Shown piece after piece: positions 52,877 through 64,000 of a stretch of DNA of 64,000 bases (positions are counted from its first letter, which is position 1; every line of letters starts with the position of its first letter). The notes under the pieces are model-generated. The model saw only the letters and a program-made list of their open reading frames with translations, made no database searches and was not told where the DNA came from. A program made the translations under genes and the position numbers. Origin of the DNA: Ceratothoa steindachneri (taxonomy: Eukaryota; Arthropoda; Malacostraca; Isopoda; Cymothoidae); assembly GCA_963969495.1 (NCBI GenBank), contig OZ018328.1, forward strand, positions 4,145,886 through 4,209,885. Direction: 5' to 3'.

Positions 52877-53406
52877 GCCCCCTCCCTCTCTGGGATCTTT
52901 TCTTCAGGCGTTGTTCCCAGAGAGGCTCTGTCCTTCTCGTGGCGAGGGGGCGGGGGTCAGCCCTGGGCCCCCTAGTGGACCCATGGTGCTGCCAATAAGA
53001 CTTTTAACATACCCCTCTTTCTTTCCTCCTCTATTACGCTCTTCCACTGCCCTTTATTTCCCCCTCTTCCTTCACCTATCTAGTGGTCCTTATCAATACC
53101 CGACCTCTGCTCGTTTAATTGGTTGATTCCGAATTGTTCTTTCATGAAGGTGAAAGAGGCTGGGCATCTCCACCACCTTCGTCTACCGAATGCCCAAGGA
53201 GAAACCCATCGTTGGCCCCTTTTCTCCGTGCGTAGGAGAACTCGGGCAGCCTCTTACGGTTATAAAGATGGTGTGGTGGATTCGTATCCATTCTCCAAGA
53301 GGACATACCGGACGTAACTGATTGTATAGTTGAGGTAGTGCTGGGCCCTTGTAGGCCTCCATGGTGGGGAGCCCCGAGGGAGAATGCGAAGTTTTTTCTT
53401 TTTGCA

Positions 53407-54332
53407 ATGGCTAGCCATAAACCAAAAACCTCCCCTTCTCGTAAGGGTTCTCGTGCCAAACGTTCCTTCGCTCCCCTTTCAGCCTTCCCTCGCTCGTTCG
53501 ACCCCTATTCCAACGAAGTAGACCCAGATCTAGATTATCCTCGCTTTCTTGTCATGAATTCATCATCTGACATCCCACTTGCAAAAGTCGATGTGTTTGA
53601 CGTTAATGAATCTTTTGAGTCCCGCTGTGGTGAACCCCGCCGGATGTGGTCAAGAGGAAGTGATGTCGTAGTCGAGGTGTCATCCCACTCTCAACACAAC
53701 CTTGTGCGAAATCTATCTTCGATAGCTGAAATTCCAATAACTGTCTCGCCCCATCTGCGTCTGAATTTCGTCAAAGGTGTCGTCCGTTCAAACGAACTAA
53801 AGGACTACGACCTCACCCGCCTTCAGAGTAAGCTCAGTACCCAACGTGTCACACACGTACACAGGGTAACTAAAACATTAGGGTCCACTAAAGTTCCAAC
53901 CGCCACACTGATTTTAACATTTGAACGACAAGAACTGCTGAAATATATTAAAGCTGGGTACCTTCGTGTCCCGGTAAGTACCTACATCGAACTACCCAGA
54001 CGCTGCTTCAATTGCAATCAATTTGGACATGTTGGCCGAGCCTGTCGGCACCCTCGCTCCTGCGTAAATTGTAGCTCTAACTACCATGGCCCCGAATGCA
54101 CCAAAACGCCCCAGGTTGCGAGCCCGAATTACAATCAAGGGCCTCGGTCGGTTCTCCAAAACCCACGAAAAAAACCTCAGTTACTGCTCCATCTAGGATC
54201 TCTTCCCCTGCAGAAGCAGGCTCCTCAAAATCAGCTCTCCGTCTCCCAAGCTCTTTGGGACGAACCTCAAATACAATATCGGCCTCAAAAGAGAAAAAGA
54301 TATCCACAGTGGTATCTAATCGTCACACATAA
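53407..54332 (+). pseudogene. LINE-B ORF1 (gag-like), one frameshift
   Basis: I choose the ATG at 53407 (MASHKPKTSPSRKGSRAKRS), because the upstream in-frame ATG at 53338 lies in 5' UTR-like sequence. The body has DYPRFLVMNSSSDIPLAKVD, ISPHLRLNFVKGVVRSNELK-like sequence and TATLILTFERQELLKYIKAG. Two zinc knuckles follow: CFNCNQFGHVGRAC and CVNCSSNYHGPEC. A +1 frameshift near 54100 leads to a Ser/Thr/Lys-rich tail ending STVVSNRHT at 54332. Its product would bind LINE RNA in the cytoplasmic particle. Confidence 0.85.
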
Positions 54333-54334
54333 TA

Positions 54335-57300
54335 TCTTCCATTTTACAATGGAATTTTCAAGGAGTTCTTCCAAAGTGGGAAGAACTCAAAATTCTTTTG
54401 ACGACTATCCACCCCGCTGTTATTTGTCTCCAGGAGAATAAACTGGGTATACGGCCCTTTCCGCCGGTACCCGGTTTTCTCACTTTCAACTCTATTGCTC
54501 CTGCTGGAAGCCCCTCTCATGGAGGGGTGTCAATTATGGTATCTTCATCCTACCATGTTTCTCTCATCTCCCTACATACTACCCTCCAAGCTGTTGCTGT
54601 GAGGGTTTTTCTTTCTAAGCTTTTTACTGTTTGCTCTATTTACCTACCCCCTTGTTTATCATTGTCAAGATCCGACCTTTTAGAACTTATAGACCAGTTG
54701 CCCTCCCCATTCTTATTACTAGGAGATTTTAACGCCTGTCACCCATACTGGGGTGACATCACTCGAAATGCCAAAGGCAGTGTTTTAGAGTCTCTTTTAT
54801 TATCTGACCTTCTTTGTGTTTAAATACTCGTGATTTTACCTCTTGTCATGTCCAGACGGACTCTTTTAGCTGTGTTGACCTGTCTGTTTGTTTCCCCGAT
54901 TGCTTCACGGAATTTCGATTGTCAATTCTTGACGATCTCCATGGGAGTGACCACTTCCCTATTGTCTTGTCGGCCCTTCAAGTTAGCCTTCATACAACCA
55001 TGCCCCTTATGTGGGACTTAGGTAATGCAGATTGGGAAGGTTTCCAAGAGGCGTCCTTCACAAATGCATCTTTAGGGACCTTCAATGGAGTGGACGCGTC
55101 AGTAGAATACTTTACATCGACTATCTACAATGCAGCAACACAGACCATCCCACGGAGGCAACCTGTCACAGGCCGCTCAACCGTGCCCTGGTGGACCTCG
55201 ACGTGTGCAACAACTATCAAAAATTACAAGTTAGCCCATGCCCGATTCCGAAAGAACCCAACTTTGTGCAACAAGGTCGATCGAAACAGCTCATGCGCTT
55301 CGCCAAAGAACCCTTCGTCAAGCTCGCTGAAATTCATGGCGCAGATACGTTTCATCGATTTCCTCTATGACACCTACTGCTAAGATCTGGAAGAGGATTA
55401 ATAAGATCAGGGGCCGTTACGCTAATCATCATACCCCCACACTCAATTTAGACCATTCCTTGGAGAATGACGGCCTGGCGGTCAGCAATGCTTTTGCTGA
55501 CCATTTCCGCGCCGTCAGCAGTGTCAGCCGTTACGATAAGGCTTTTCAATCCTACAAATCAAAGGAATAATCTCATTCTCTCAACTTCACAACAAAATCT
55601 AACCTTCTGTATAACGCTCTATTCAGCATCTATGAGCTGCAAAGCGCTTTGTCCCTTTGCAGATCTACCTTTCCTGGCCTTGATGAGATCCATTTCGACA
55701 TGATTCGGCACCTACATCCACACTCTCCTCTCTTCCTGCTTGATTTGTACAACCTTATATGGGTGAAGGGTTTTTATCCGTCATCATGGCGCATTGGGAT
55801 CATCCTTCCCTTTGTCAAACCGGGCAGGGACGGGTTGGACGCAGATCACTACCGCCCTATAGCTCTCACCAGCTGTTTGAGTAAGTTGCTGGAAATTATG
55901 ATATTGGAGTGCCTAAACTGGTTCCTAGAAGCCAATCACCTTCTCTCTCCATTTCAATGTGGCTTCCGCAAAGGTCATAGTACCCTTGACCTACTAGTAC
56001 GTTTTGAGGGATCAGTCCGGAAAGCTTTCTCATTAAAGCACCGAGTCCTGGCCATATTTTTCGATATTGAGAAAGCCTACGACACAACATGGAGATACGT
56101 CATCTTGAAGCAGTTATACGTCTGGGGGATGAAAGGCCTTTTACCTTCATTTATTCAAAGTTTTTTAGCATCTCGATCCTTCAAGGTACGTGTTGGAGAC
56201 GCATACTCTGATCTGCAACCCCAAGAGTAATGAGTTCCTCAGGGCAGTGTTTTAAGTGTCTTATGTTTTATAATTGCCATCAATGATATTATTTCGTCTC
56301 TCCCAGAAGGTGTATCGGCAACTCTGTTTGTCGATGATTTAGCACTATACTGTTCCTCACATCGCCTTCCATCAGCAGCGCGTCGGCTACAACTGGCGGT
56401 CGATTCTGTATCCAAAAGAGCACAACTTAAGGGATTCCGCTTTTCCTCGACCAAAACCAAAGCAATGTATTTCCACCGAGGCAGAGGGGTTCTTGTTCCG
56501 CCATCTATCTCCCTACAAGGCGAAGATATAGAGTTTGTCTCCGAGTTTCGGTTCCTTGGCGTAACTCTCGATCCAAAGTTATCCTGGTTACCACACCTAC
56601 GCCGACTTCGAACAGGCTGTCTGCGGGCTCTAGACATTTTGAAAGTCCTCTCACACACTTCGTGGGGCAGTGACCGACAAACATTGTGGACATTATACAC
56701 AGCCCTCGTTCAGTCCAAATTGGATTATGGCTGTCAAATTTACTCATCGGCTTCCCCTTCAGCCCTTAAAATGCTGAACCCCATTCGAAACCTTGGAGTT
56801 CGCCTTTCTAGTGGAGCCTTCCGTACTTGTCCTGTCAACAGCCTTTACTGCGAGAGTGGGATACTCCCTTTGCCCTACCATAGACTTCAAATCTGCATGC
56901 GATACCTCTGCCGAGTACAGCAAGCCCCTGTATCAGAGGTCTACAGATGCCTGTATGCTGCCGAATAAACGGTTGCATATTATAAGTTGCCCTCTTTACC
57001 CCACCCTTTGAATCTTTGCATAGGAGATCATCTCTCTAACCTGGGTGCTCCAAGGGTCCTTACCCTTCCATCCTTACTGACCCCTAGGTGGCGTGCTCCT
57101 CTCCCCACAATATGTACCAACATGTGGAGCCTGGAGAAGTCCTCCATGGACCCTCGCATAATTAAAAGCCTGTTCTTGGAGCATTCGACCTCCTACAAAC
57201 AATGCTCCCCACTATACACGGATGGCTCTAAGTCGAACGGTGGCGTGGGCGCCGCAGCCATCTACCCACGAGGAGAATTCCTAACTCTAGCTTTGCCACC

Positions 57301-58001
57301 AGCAGCATCCATTTTTACCGCTGAACTTTCAGCAATCCTTTTAGCCTTTAGACTCATCCAAATTTTACCTTTTAGTGATTTTGTCATTTTTTTCCGACTC
57401 AAGGAGTGTCTTACAGTCAATTAGATCTTTTAATGCCTCCCATCCCCTGTTTACAGAAATTTGCAACTGGCTGATCCAAAATGCATCCCGATATAGAATT
57501 ATTTTTTGCTGGGTCCCTGGGCATGTGGGGGTCCTGGGCAACGAGAAGGCTGATCGGCTGGCCCGCTCAGCACATTCTGTCTCCCCTGAGAACTCGGCTC
57601 TTCCTTTTAGGGACTACTTTCCTTCAATAAGAAAGTATATTTTTCAACTGTGGCAGAATGAATGGGATGACTGTTCATCATCCAAACTATACAAAATAAA
57701 AAATTCTATTCACTCTTGGCCCTCGAGTCGTCATAGAATGCGGTCGTTGGAGGTGGCCCTTTGCCGAGTTCGCATTGGCCACACGAGACTTACTCACGGC
57801 CATCTTATTTCGGGTGATGCCCATATCAGCCCTTGCTGTCGTTTTTGCGGTGGGGACCAATCGGTTGCCCACCTTTTATTGGATTGTAGTCATTTTACCA
57901 TTCTCCGGTTGTCCTGTTTCCCGACCCTTTTAACTATTCCTCAACACACCCGTCTTCAATTCATATTGGCGGAGGAATTTTTTAACCTGTCGTTTTTTTA
58001 A
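54335..58001 (+). pseudogene. LINE-B ORF2: endonuclease, RT, RNase H
   Basis: Endonuclease: LQWNFQGVLPKWEELK (catalytic Asn), VICLQENKLG (Glu), LLLGDFNACHPYWG (Asp/Asn), and after a shift at ~54823 LDDLHGSDHFPIV (Asp-His). Linker: WWTSTCATTIKNYKLAHARF, IWKRINKIRGRYA. RT (55649-56230): WRIGIILPFVKPGRDGLDAD, FQCGFRKGHSTLDLLVRFEG, FFDIEKAYDTTWRYVIL (motif A). A TAA at 56228 precedes VPQGSVLSV (motif B) and LFVDDLALYCSSH (catalytic VDD). Post-RT: EFRFLGVTLDPKLSWLPHLR. RNase H: PLYTDGSKSNGGVGAAA (Asp), FTAELSAILLAF (Glu), SDSRSVLQSI (Asp, after a one-base shift at ~57400), FCWVPGHVGVLGNEKADRLA. The end CCRFCGGDQSVAHLLLDC is the Cys/His tail. About six lesions in 3.7 kb. Confidence 0.9.
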
Positions 58002-58128
58002 TTTTTGTCACAAAGTGGTTTCCTCCACGTTTTATAGAGGATATTTCTCGTTTCACCCTAGCGGCCATATAGAATCCACTTGGATTGGGCAGCAACCGAC
58101 CGGTAACTTATCTTAAAATCTTAAATCT

Positions 58129-58139
58129 TAGTCGGTCCC
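58129..58139. repeat. LINE-B target-site duplication, right
   Basis: TAGTCGGTCCC, partner of 52866-52876. Confidence 0.85.
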
Positions 58140-58832
58140 AACATTCCTAAGACTTTGCTAAATACTGGTTTTACTACCAAATAGTCTTTCATCACTAGGA
58201 ATTGTCACATCAGGAAACTGTGACTGTTGCGAAGTTTTGCTATAAATGCTGGTGTCTGCGCATGCTCTGTTCATCCAGGCATTATCTCCCAATCCTTTGC
58301 AGTAAATGGTATCATTTGAGAAGTCTTTTTTCCTCTACCTCATATCACTAATCGGACTATGGCATCCACTATGCCATATGGTGCCGCCCCCTGCACACTT
58401 TACTAACTCGGACTTTTGAGTACCCATGCTCGTAATTGGAATTCGTTCACGGAGCACCCCAAGGGGGTACTATGTGTAAACTTACACATGATACCTGGAG
58501 GGGCGACGCATCCCTTCCTTCCTGAGTACCTTAGGTTGTCCCAAACTAAATTTAGGAAACTTGGGCTTCTGAGACCTCTCAATTTTACCACCTCATTCTC
58601 AACACACCCCTATGGGTCCTCAGGCGCAGCATATGCAACTATATTGCAGCTCATATTTGTAGGCTTTAATCTCCTCCCTACTCACAACGGAATGGTGTTA
58701 ACTGTACCGTGAAAGCCACTCCCGGCTTTGAACTGGTGCCCTTTACCCTGTCCTCAGTTGCATCTAATCATAATCACTAACTCTCCTCTCCTTGTTTAGT
58801 TTTCTATCTAGTTTTAAGGACCTGAGCAGCCA
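58140..58832. other. Host flanking sequence, no gene seen
   Basis: This is the sequence that was contiguous with 52820-52865 before LINE-B inserted. No exon, repeat or RNA gene recognised. Confidence 0.45.
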
Positions 58833-59892
58833 TGTCAGGTGAAAGGGTTGTGGTTGACGCTCCTATAACAGCTTCTGTGAATGTAATGGGCTGACCACCC
58901 ACCTGCGACCACTCTTAGGGTGCATAAGGTTGTACTGCTTATGTGGGTCGGGCTTTATTGTCTTGTTTCCTGCCAGATCATACAAAAGATGAGCATTTTG
59001 AAGTCTTATAAAAATTCTTTAATTAGTTCACAGTAAACCAAAGTAACATTTGATTAAATGGTAAATCAATGTGTTGTGAAGGGAGCAATGAGATATTAAA
59101 CCCTTAGAATAAAATTGTAGTATTCTCTTTCTTAATGAATAAAATTGTATCATCTCTTTCCGTATGAATAAAATTGTAGTATCTCTTTCTTAAGTGTGAA
59201 TGAAAAGTCACCTTCAGACTGTCATCTTTGCGTGGCGGTGCTCGTAGTTCGTCCAAGAGTTCCGAGGAGTCGAATAATAAATAACGAAAATGTTGATGTG
59301 TTGCCAATTCACATGCTCCAAATTTAGTATTCTCTTTTTAATTCACCGTTGGGAAAGTGAAAAAGATTTTACGTTTTTTAATTCGGTTTCCCAATTCCTG
59401 TACCTTCTTTATTGAGTGGCAACTTTTCTCTGAATTGGCATTGTTTCTTTAATAATATCTGAGCAGTCAATAAGAAAAAATCATTTTAAGTGACACTTAT
59501 GTTAGTAAGTGATTAAACATAAATTGTTCCTAAAACCTATCATAACGCTGATTGACCAATTTTTGCAGCGCCTATGTTTGAAACGTAAAATTTGTCTAAT
59601 AGCTGATAGAATGAATTAAACATAAATTTGTTATTAAAAATCTGCTTAACACTGATTGGTTCATTTTGTTTAACTCAAGTATTAGTAGGAAAAGTATATA
59701 TAGAGCAGCATTTTGTCATTGAAGGACAGATAGAGTTAGAGCCAGAGTTCGCAAATTTTTTCCCGTATATTACTTGAAGCCCAGTCCACACTCCCACTGA
59801 ATAAAGAAGTTTATATTCAGCTGTAAATTTCCTTCCACCTTAAGGAAGCTACGATCACACTGATTTAACCAATAAAATATAAGAACTTCACA
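58833..59892. repeat. Probable solo LTR with 5-bp target duplication
   Basis: Starts TGTCAGGTGAAAGGG, ends AAGAACTTCACA, and is flanked by AGCCA on both sides (58828-58832 and 59893-59897). Inside are GTATATATAGAGC (59693, TATA-like) and CTGAATAAAGAAG (59798, polyadenylation-like), about 100 bp apart, as expected in a plus-strand LTR. At 1060 bp with a TG...CA boundary and 5-bp duplication it fits a BEL/Pao or gypsy LTR. No second copy is in the window, so family is open. Confidence 0.6.
59107..59195. repeat. Three tandem ~30-bp units
   Basis: GAATAAAATTGTAGTAT and TCTCTTTCTTA-type units start at 59107, 59137 and 59166 within the probable solo LTR. Each carries an AATAAA hexamer. Confidence 0.85.
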
Positions 59893-59897
59893 AGCCA

Positions 59898-60437
59898 AAC
59901 TTACTGAACTGATGTTTTCTGATTGCTATTTGAATTTTTTCTTCTCTCATTCTTATGAAAAAATGTAATTGGTATTTTATGTACAAGGAAATGTGTGTAT
60001 GAAAAATAGAATAATGTTCTAGTGAGAAAATAATAAAGAACAGCCAATTACTGCGCACGGAGTCTCCTCTTTTGCCACTTTTCTATTTTTTATTTACTTT
60101 ATTTTTCTTGTTGGGAAAGTCCATGAACTTTACTTTCACTATCAACTAGGATGCGCCTTAACACATAAGCACTTATTTCTACCTTAACCAATAATAAAAA
60201 TTTAAACCAAAAGTTTGTGTGATATCTGAAAAAGAGCCCAACATAAGTGACATAATAATAAAAAAATAATGTAAGAATAAAAGATAAACCCCCTCTTCCT
60301 ATACTCTTCCTTTCCACTTCTCATTTTCTTCAGTGACAAAATCCCACATCATCTGCAAAAACAGAATAAAAAAAGCTGTCTAGATTCTATCACACACTGA
60401 CTACTCAGCCTACCAGACTACTCTGATAGTTCCAGTC
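59898..60437. other. AT-rich sequence, no gene seen
   Basis: No recognisable coding or repeat feature. It ends where LINE-A ORF2 sequence begins. Confidence 0.4.
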
Positions 60438-60612
60438 CACGTAGGATGCTCTGCTCCAACTGGAAAATGCCGTCTGCGAGGCCTTCCTTCGTAGACAGCA
60501 GAACTACGCCACGGTGTTTTTCGATCTGGAAAAGGCCTATGATACGGCATGGCGAAACGGTATCATGTAGACTCTCCATACGATGGGGGCGAGGGGACGC
60601 GTCCCAATCTTT
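60438..60612 (+). pseudogene. LINE-A ORF2 fragment around RT motif A
   Basis: Encodes the LCSNWKMPSARPSFVDS region in one frame and FFDLEKAYDTAWRNGIM in the other, matching 61630-61800. It ends at CCCAATCTTTAT where the 5' end of another LINE-A copy begins. Confidence 0.85.
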
Positions 60613-63600
60613 ATACCCCATAAGGGGCGCGACGATTTGCCTTCCTGGCCGCCGTGCTGAAGAGAGACTCAGCGCCCCGTCTGGCCCCAGGTTAGCCTCT
60701 TTTAGACAGCCTGTGTTACTCCCCTACTTCCTCACTTCCCATACAACCTATCCCATTACTTTCTTTGTTCGGCCTCTATTTTCATAGGGTAATGCTGACT
60801 CCCTCAGCCAACTATCCCAGATCGGGGCTGAGGGGGAGGGAACAATGTTCCCTGACCCCTGAGCTTTAGTTTAGGATGGTGGGTTTTTAACAACCAGCTT
60901 CATCCCGACCTATACCTTCCTCGCATCCCTTTTCCTTCTCACTTCACTACCTTTTTTTTACGCCGTGCCTAAGGTGGAGCCGCCATGCCGAAGGGCTGCC
61001 AGACCACCAGGCGTTAGGAATGGCCATAAATGGTGGCACCTGACTCTGACTGGCCAATACGCACGCCTCGCAGAGCGGGCCACTGCGAGGGGTGATTAGG
61101 GTTTGCTTCCCGTAAAGAAAAATAGGGTCAAAATGCCTGATGATAAAATTTAAAATCTTCCCTCAATTTTCCCTCGCATATCGTCGGAGCTGCCCTCGGG
61201 CAACTCCACAGAAAAAATGGAGGTCCCTCCTCCATGTGCTGCTCTTGCAGGGGACCCTCCAGAGAGGAGGCTTACTCCTCTCCTTCAAAGACAGGTTTAC
61301 TGTGAGTGAGTTGCGTTCAGCTCTTGCTTCGTGGGCGGACACCACCCATGGTCGGACGATGTCCCGTACGCCATGCTTCGAAACCTGAGTGGGCGAGGCA
61401 TGGCCTTTCTGTTAGATTTCTTCAACAGGATCTCGGTGGAGGGTCACCTCCCGGTTCCTGGCGAATCGCTACTGTGCTCGCCTTCCGCAAACCGTGGAGA
61501 GATCACTCTCCTCCAGCCGGTTTTCGCCCCATCTCTCTAACCTCTTGTGTGTGTGCAAGTTGATGGAGAAATTGGTAAATGTTTGATTAGCCTTCTGTAC
61601 AGTGAGGCTTTCGCAAGTTTCACTCCACGTCGGACGCTCTGCTCCGACTAGAAAATGTCGTCCGCGGGGCCTTCCTTCGTAGATAGCGGCACTACGCCAC
61701 GGTGTTTTTCGATCTGGAGAAGGCCTATGATACGGCATGGCGATACAGTATCATGGAGACTCTCCACACGATGGGGGCGAGGGAACGCTTCCCAATGTTT
61801 ATATCTGAATTTTTGCGAGATCGTCGATTCCGCGTACGGGTGGGGGGAGCTCTCTCCGGCCCAAAGGAGCAGGAAGAGTGTGTCCCGCAGGGAAGTGTCC
61901 TCAGTGTCACATTCTTTGCCCTGAGCATCAACGGCATCACCTCGGTGCTACCGGAAGATGTTCTCGCTACGCTCTACGTGGACGACCTTTCGATCTCTTT
62001 TGGCGCGGCCCAGTTGCCAACTCTGGAGCGTCGACTCCAACAGGCATTGAACCGCGTCACTCGCTATGCCGAAGCGCACAGGTTTCGGGTTTTGTTGGCC
62101 AAGACTAAGGTGGTGCACTTCTGCCGCCATCCACGGCTCCACCCCGGCCCAGATTTGTTTCTTAATGGGGTGCGCCTAGATGTGATTGAGTCGCACCATT
62201 TCCTTGGTCTTGTATTTGACCGACTCCTTACCTGGGAGGCTCATATTCGCAGTCTTAAGGTCTCTTGTACCCGCGCCATGGATATTGTCTGTTCCGTGAC
62301 GTTCAGCGCTTGGGGCGCCGATAGGGCTACTGCCCTACTTTCTTATCGATCCTTTGTTCGTTCGAAGCTCTACTACGGATGCGAGTTTTATGCATCCGCA
62401 CCCGAGCGTTTATTGCAGAAGGTGGATTCGATCCACCACACCGGCCTTCACCTTGCGACCGGTGCCTTCCGCACTTCCCCCATTGAGAGCCTGTTGGTCG
62501 ATGCTGTGGATATGTCACTCGCTCTGCGCCGCGTGCAGTGCATCACTCGCCTGTACGCGCGAGCCCGACGCCTCCCTAAGTCGCCAACAGCTTTCACTGC
62601 ATCCGCAGCCGATCTCCATGGTCCTATGCCGCCGAGAGACGCCAGTCATACCCTAAGCCCTTTGGGTTTAGTGCCAGGAAACTCCTTCTGCCCAGGACGC
62701 CACCCTGGAGGGTACTACATTAGGCTATTTGTCGCCACGCCTCTGCTCCCAAAGCCTGTACGGCGCCGGGAGTATTGCGTTCGACCTTTTTGGAGCACAC
62801 CTCGTGTCACGATGGAACCGTGCCAATGTATACGGATGGCTCCAAGTCCAAAGAGGGAGTCGGCTTCCACGCCGTATCTCTTTTTTTTTTAATTCATTCG
62901 GGCTCTGCCAGGCGTCTGTCTTCACGCCCAGACTGGTCGCAATACATCACTCTGTACAGGAGATTACGCGACGTGCCCGGTGGAGACTGGATTGTGATCT
63001 ATAGCGACTCACAAAGCGCCCTGAGTGCTCTCGGGGCATTGGAATCTCCGCATCCCCTGGTTCGCGATATCCGTGACGCCATGGTACTGGCGAGCCGGGC
63101 GGATGTTGAGATTGTTTTCTGGTGGGTTCCTGGACATGTAGGAATTGCGGGGAATGAGCGCACCGATGAGGGCGCCAAAGAGTCCGCGAGGACTCTGCGA
63201 CCGGACCAGCGTTTCGCTCTTCCTCACACCGACTACATGGCAGGAATACGGGCAGCTCTTCGGACTGCTTGACAAAAAAGATGGGAGACGGTCGAAGGGA
63301 ACTTAAAATTGCGTGCCATTGCGCCGCGACTGTTCCCATGGACCTATCCCACAATGCCGCGACGGCTTCAGGTCGCTTTCTGTGGTCTCCGAATCAGGCA
63401 CACTCGTGTGACGCATCGCTATCTGATGGAGCGCTCGCCAGTGCCCTATTGCGACGACTGCGTCGTCCCCCAGACTGTTCGGCACATTCTTGTCGAATGT
63501 CCCAGTCTGGGTGATCTTCGCGCACGACACCTGTCCCGGTACCGGGATGGGCGGGGTCGCTAACGCCTGTCCCTTGTACTCGGGACGAGTGCGTGCACTT

Positions 63601-63830
63601 TGACTGGTGGACTTGTTGACTTTTGGGGGGAGGCCGGCCTTCTCCCTTTCATTTAACTAGGTTTAATTGTTGTTGTTTTTGTTATTGCTTTGTTATTGTT
63701 ATTGTTATTTCTTTTTATTGTTGTTTCCTGTTCAATTTTTTAAAGTAGCCTTAGAACTAGGCTGTTTGTTTACGGCGACTTATGCCTAACTCGGCAGTCA
63801 CCAGATAGCCCCTTAAAAAAAAAAAAAAAA
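60613..63830 (+). mobile_element. LINE-A copy with 5' UTR and 3' end, internally deleted
   Basis: Starts at the family 5' end (CCCCATAAGGGGCGCGACG), with 5' UTR to ~61130 and an ORF1 start ATGCCTGATGATAAA at 61131. ORF1 is cut after ~50 codons (about 61287) and joined to ORF2 just upstream of RT (AGGTTTACTGTGAGTGAGTTG), so most of ORF1 and the endonuclease are deleted. The 3' UTR has stem 1 (one bulged T), stem 2 (63774-63802) and an A-run to ~63830. It lies in a fragment of another LINE-A copy. Confidence 0.85.
61287..63660 (+). pseudogene. LINE-A ORF2 remnant: RT, RNase H, C-terminus
   Basis: The best-preserved LINE-A RT of the window. The open frame 61702-62892 holds FFDLEKAYDTAWRYSIMETL (motif A), EECVPQGSVLSVTFFALSIN (motif B), LATLYVDDLSISFG (catalytic VDD), KTKVVHFCRHPRLHPGPDLF, and the post-RT domain HHFLGLVFDRLLTWEAHIRS. 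A shift near 62620-62770 leads to RNase H (62775-63272): PMYTDGSKSKEGVGFH (Asp), a damaged Glu block, IVIYSDSQSALSAL (Asp), WWVPGHVGIAGNERTDEGAK (His, Asp). A TGA near 63270 separates LPWTYP-like sequence and CDDCVVPQTVRHILVECPSL. RT fingers upstream (61380-61560) are frameshifted. Endonuclease missing. Confidence 0.9.
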
Positions 63831-63833
63831 AAT

Positions 63834-64000
63834 CTGCCCGAGCCTGTAAGCACCTCTTGCAGTGCAGGCTACTGCAAGAGGTGGTGAGCGATTGCGTCCC
63901 GTAAAACAAAGAGGGTCACCATGTCCAATGATGCAAAAAAAAAACATCTCCCCTTAATTTTCCCTATAAGAACGACGGAGCCGCCCGCGTGCAGCTCCAC
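63834..64000 (+). mobile_element. Start of another LINE-A copy, runs off the window
   Basis: Matches 61050-61213: GCGATTGCGTCCCGTAAAAC (5' UTR end), then ATGTCCAATGATGCAAAAAA at 63921, the ORF1 start equivalent to ATGCCTGATGATAAAA at 61131, and CCTTAATTTTCCCTA further on. The frame looks open to the window end, so a more complete ORF1 may lie beyond. Confidence 0.75.

Larger units (their letters stand above)
52877..58128 (+). mobile_element. LINE-B: near full-length I-like LINE with target duplication
   Basis: 5.25 kb bracketed by the 11-bp repeat TAGTCGGTCCC. A 5' UTR (52877-53406) precedes ORF1 with two CCHC knuckles and ORF2 with endonuclease, RT, RNase H and Cys/His tail. The 3' end has a short stem (AATCCA...TGGATT, 58073-58086), GGGCAGCAACC, and a tail of TTAAAATCTTAAATCTTA. 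Few lesions: about one frameshift in ORF1 and a handful in ORF2, so it is the youngest-looking LINE here. The domain plan (endonuclease, RT, RNase H, CCHC-like tail) places it in the I/Nimb-like group; the exact clade is uncertain. Confidence 0.9.

Overview
This is a eukaryotic, AT-rich, transposon-packed genomic window. The mix of elements (I-like LINEs with RNase H, CR1-like LINEs, Ty3/gypsy, a GalEa-like Copia, Tc1, mariner, pogo/Tigger) and one C2H2 zinc-finger gene split by a very long intron suggests a crustacean, most likely a decapod. That taxonomic call is inference. I see no rRNA, tRNA or CRISPR, and no bacterial gene organisation.

The only plausible host gene is a plus-strand C2H2 zinc-finger gene. 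An acidic exon at 24480-24644 ends in phase 0, and a terminal exon at 51553-52521 with ten C2H2 fingers begins in phase 0. The ~27 kb between them is filled with transposons. The acidic exon is duplicated at 26631-26756, where a gypsy LTR cuts it off. A decayed repeat of the last fingers follows the gene at 52545-52820.

Names used below. LINE-A is an I-like non-LTR family present in about ten copies. LINE-B is a related near-complete element at 52877-58128. LINE-C is a third relative at 48500-51115. Gypsy-1 is the minus-strand element at 26757-35484, and Gypsy-2 is a relative with different LTRs.

Layout: 1-5968 holds a rearranged LINE-A interrupted by a solo Gypsy-1 LTR, then a CR1-like LINE. 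5969-10434 holds two tail-to-tail Gypsy-2 LTRs and the 3' half of a Gypsy-2 element. 10435-21550 holds LINE-A pieces, three Tc1/mariner elements, a Tigger, a long inverted repeat and two decayed transposon-associated protein families. 21997-26756 holds a solo Gypsy-2 LTR, a mariner and the zinc-finger exons. 26757-35484 is Gypsy-1. 35561-48486 holds LINE-A ORF1 remains, a Copia relic and nested LINE-A copies. 48500-51115 is LINE-C. 51553-52820 is the finger array. 52877-58128 is LINE-B. 58833-59892 is a solo LTR. 60438-64000 holds more LINE-A.

The most unusual object is the Gypsy-1/Gypsy-2 lineage. Its readable order is gag with five CCHC knuckles, retropepsin 1, RT, RNase H, an OTU-like domain, a second retropepsin, integrase with GPY/F module, and a C-terminal tail. 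The OTU-like domain and second retropepsin occur in two loci with different LTRs, so they belong to the lineage and are not a local accident. All copies here are broken. The second notable signal is a two-stem-loop 3' end conserved in LINE-A copies, which also circulates as ~150-bp 3'-end-only insertions.
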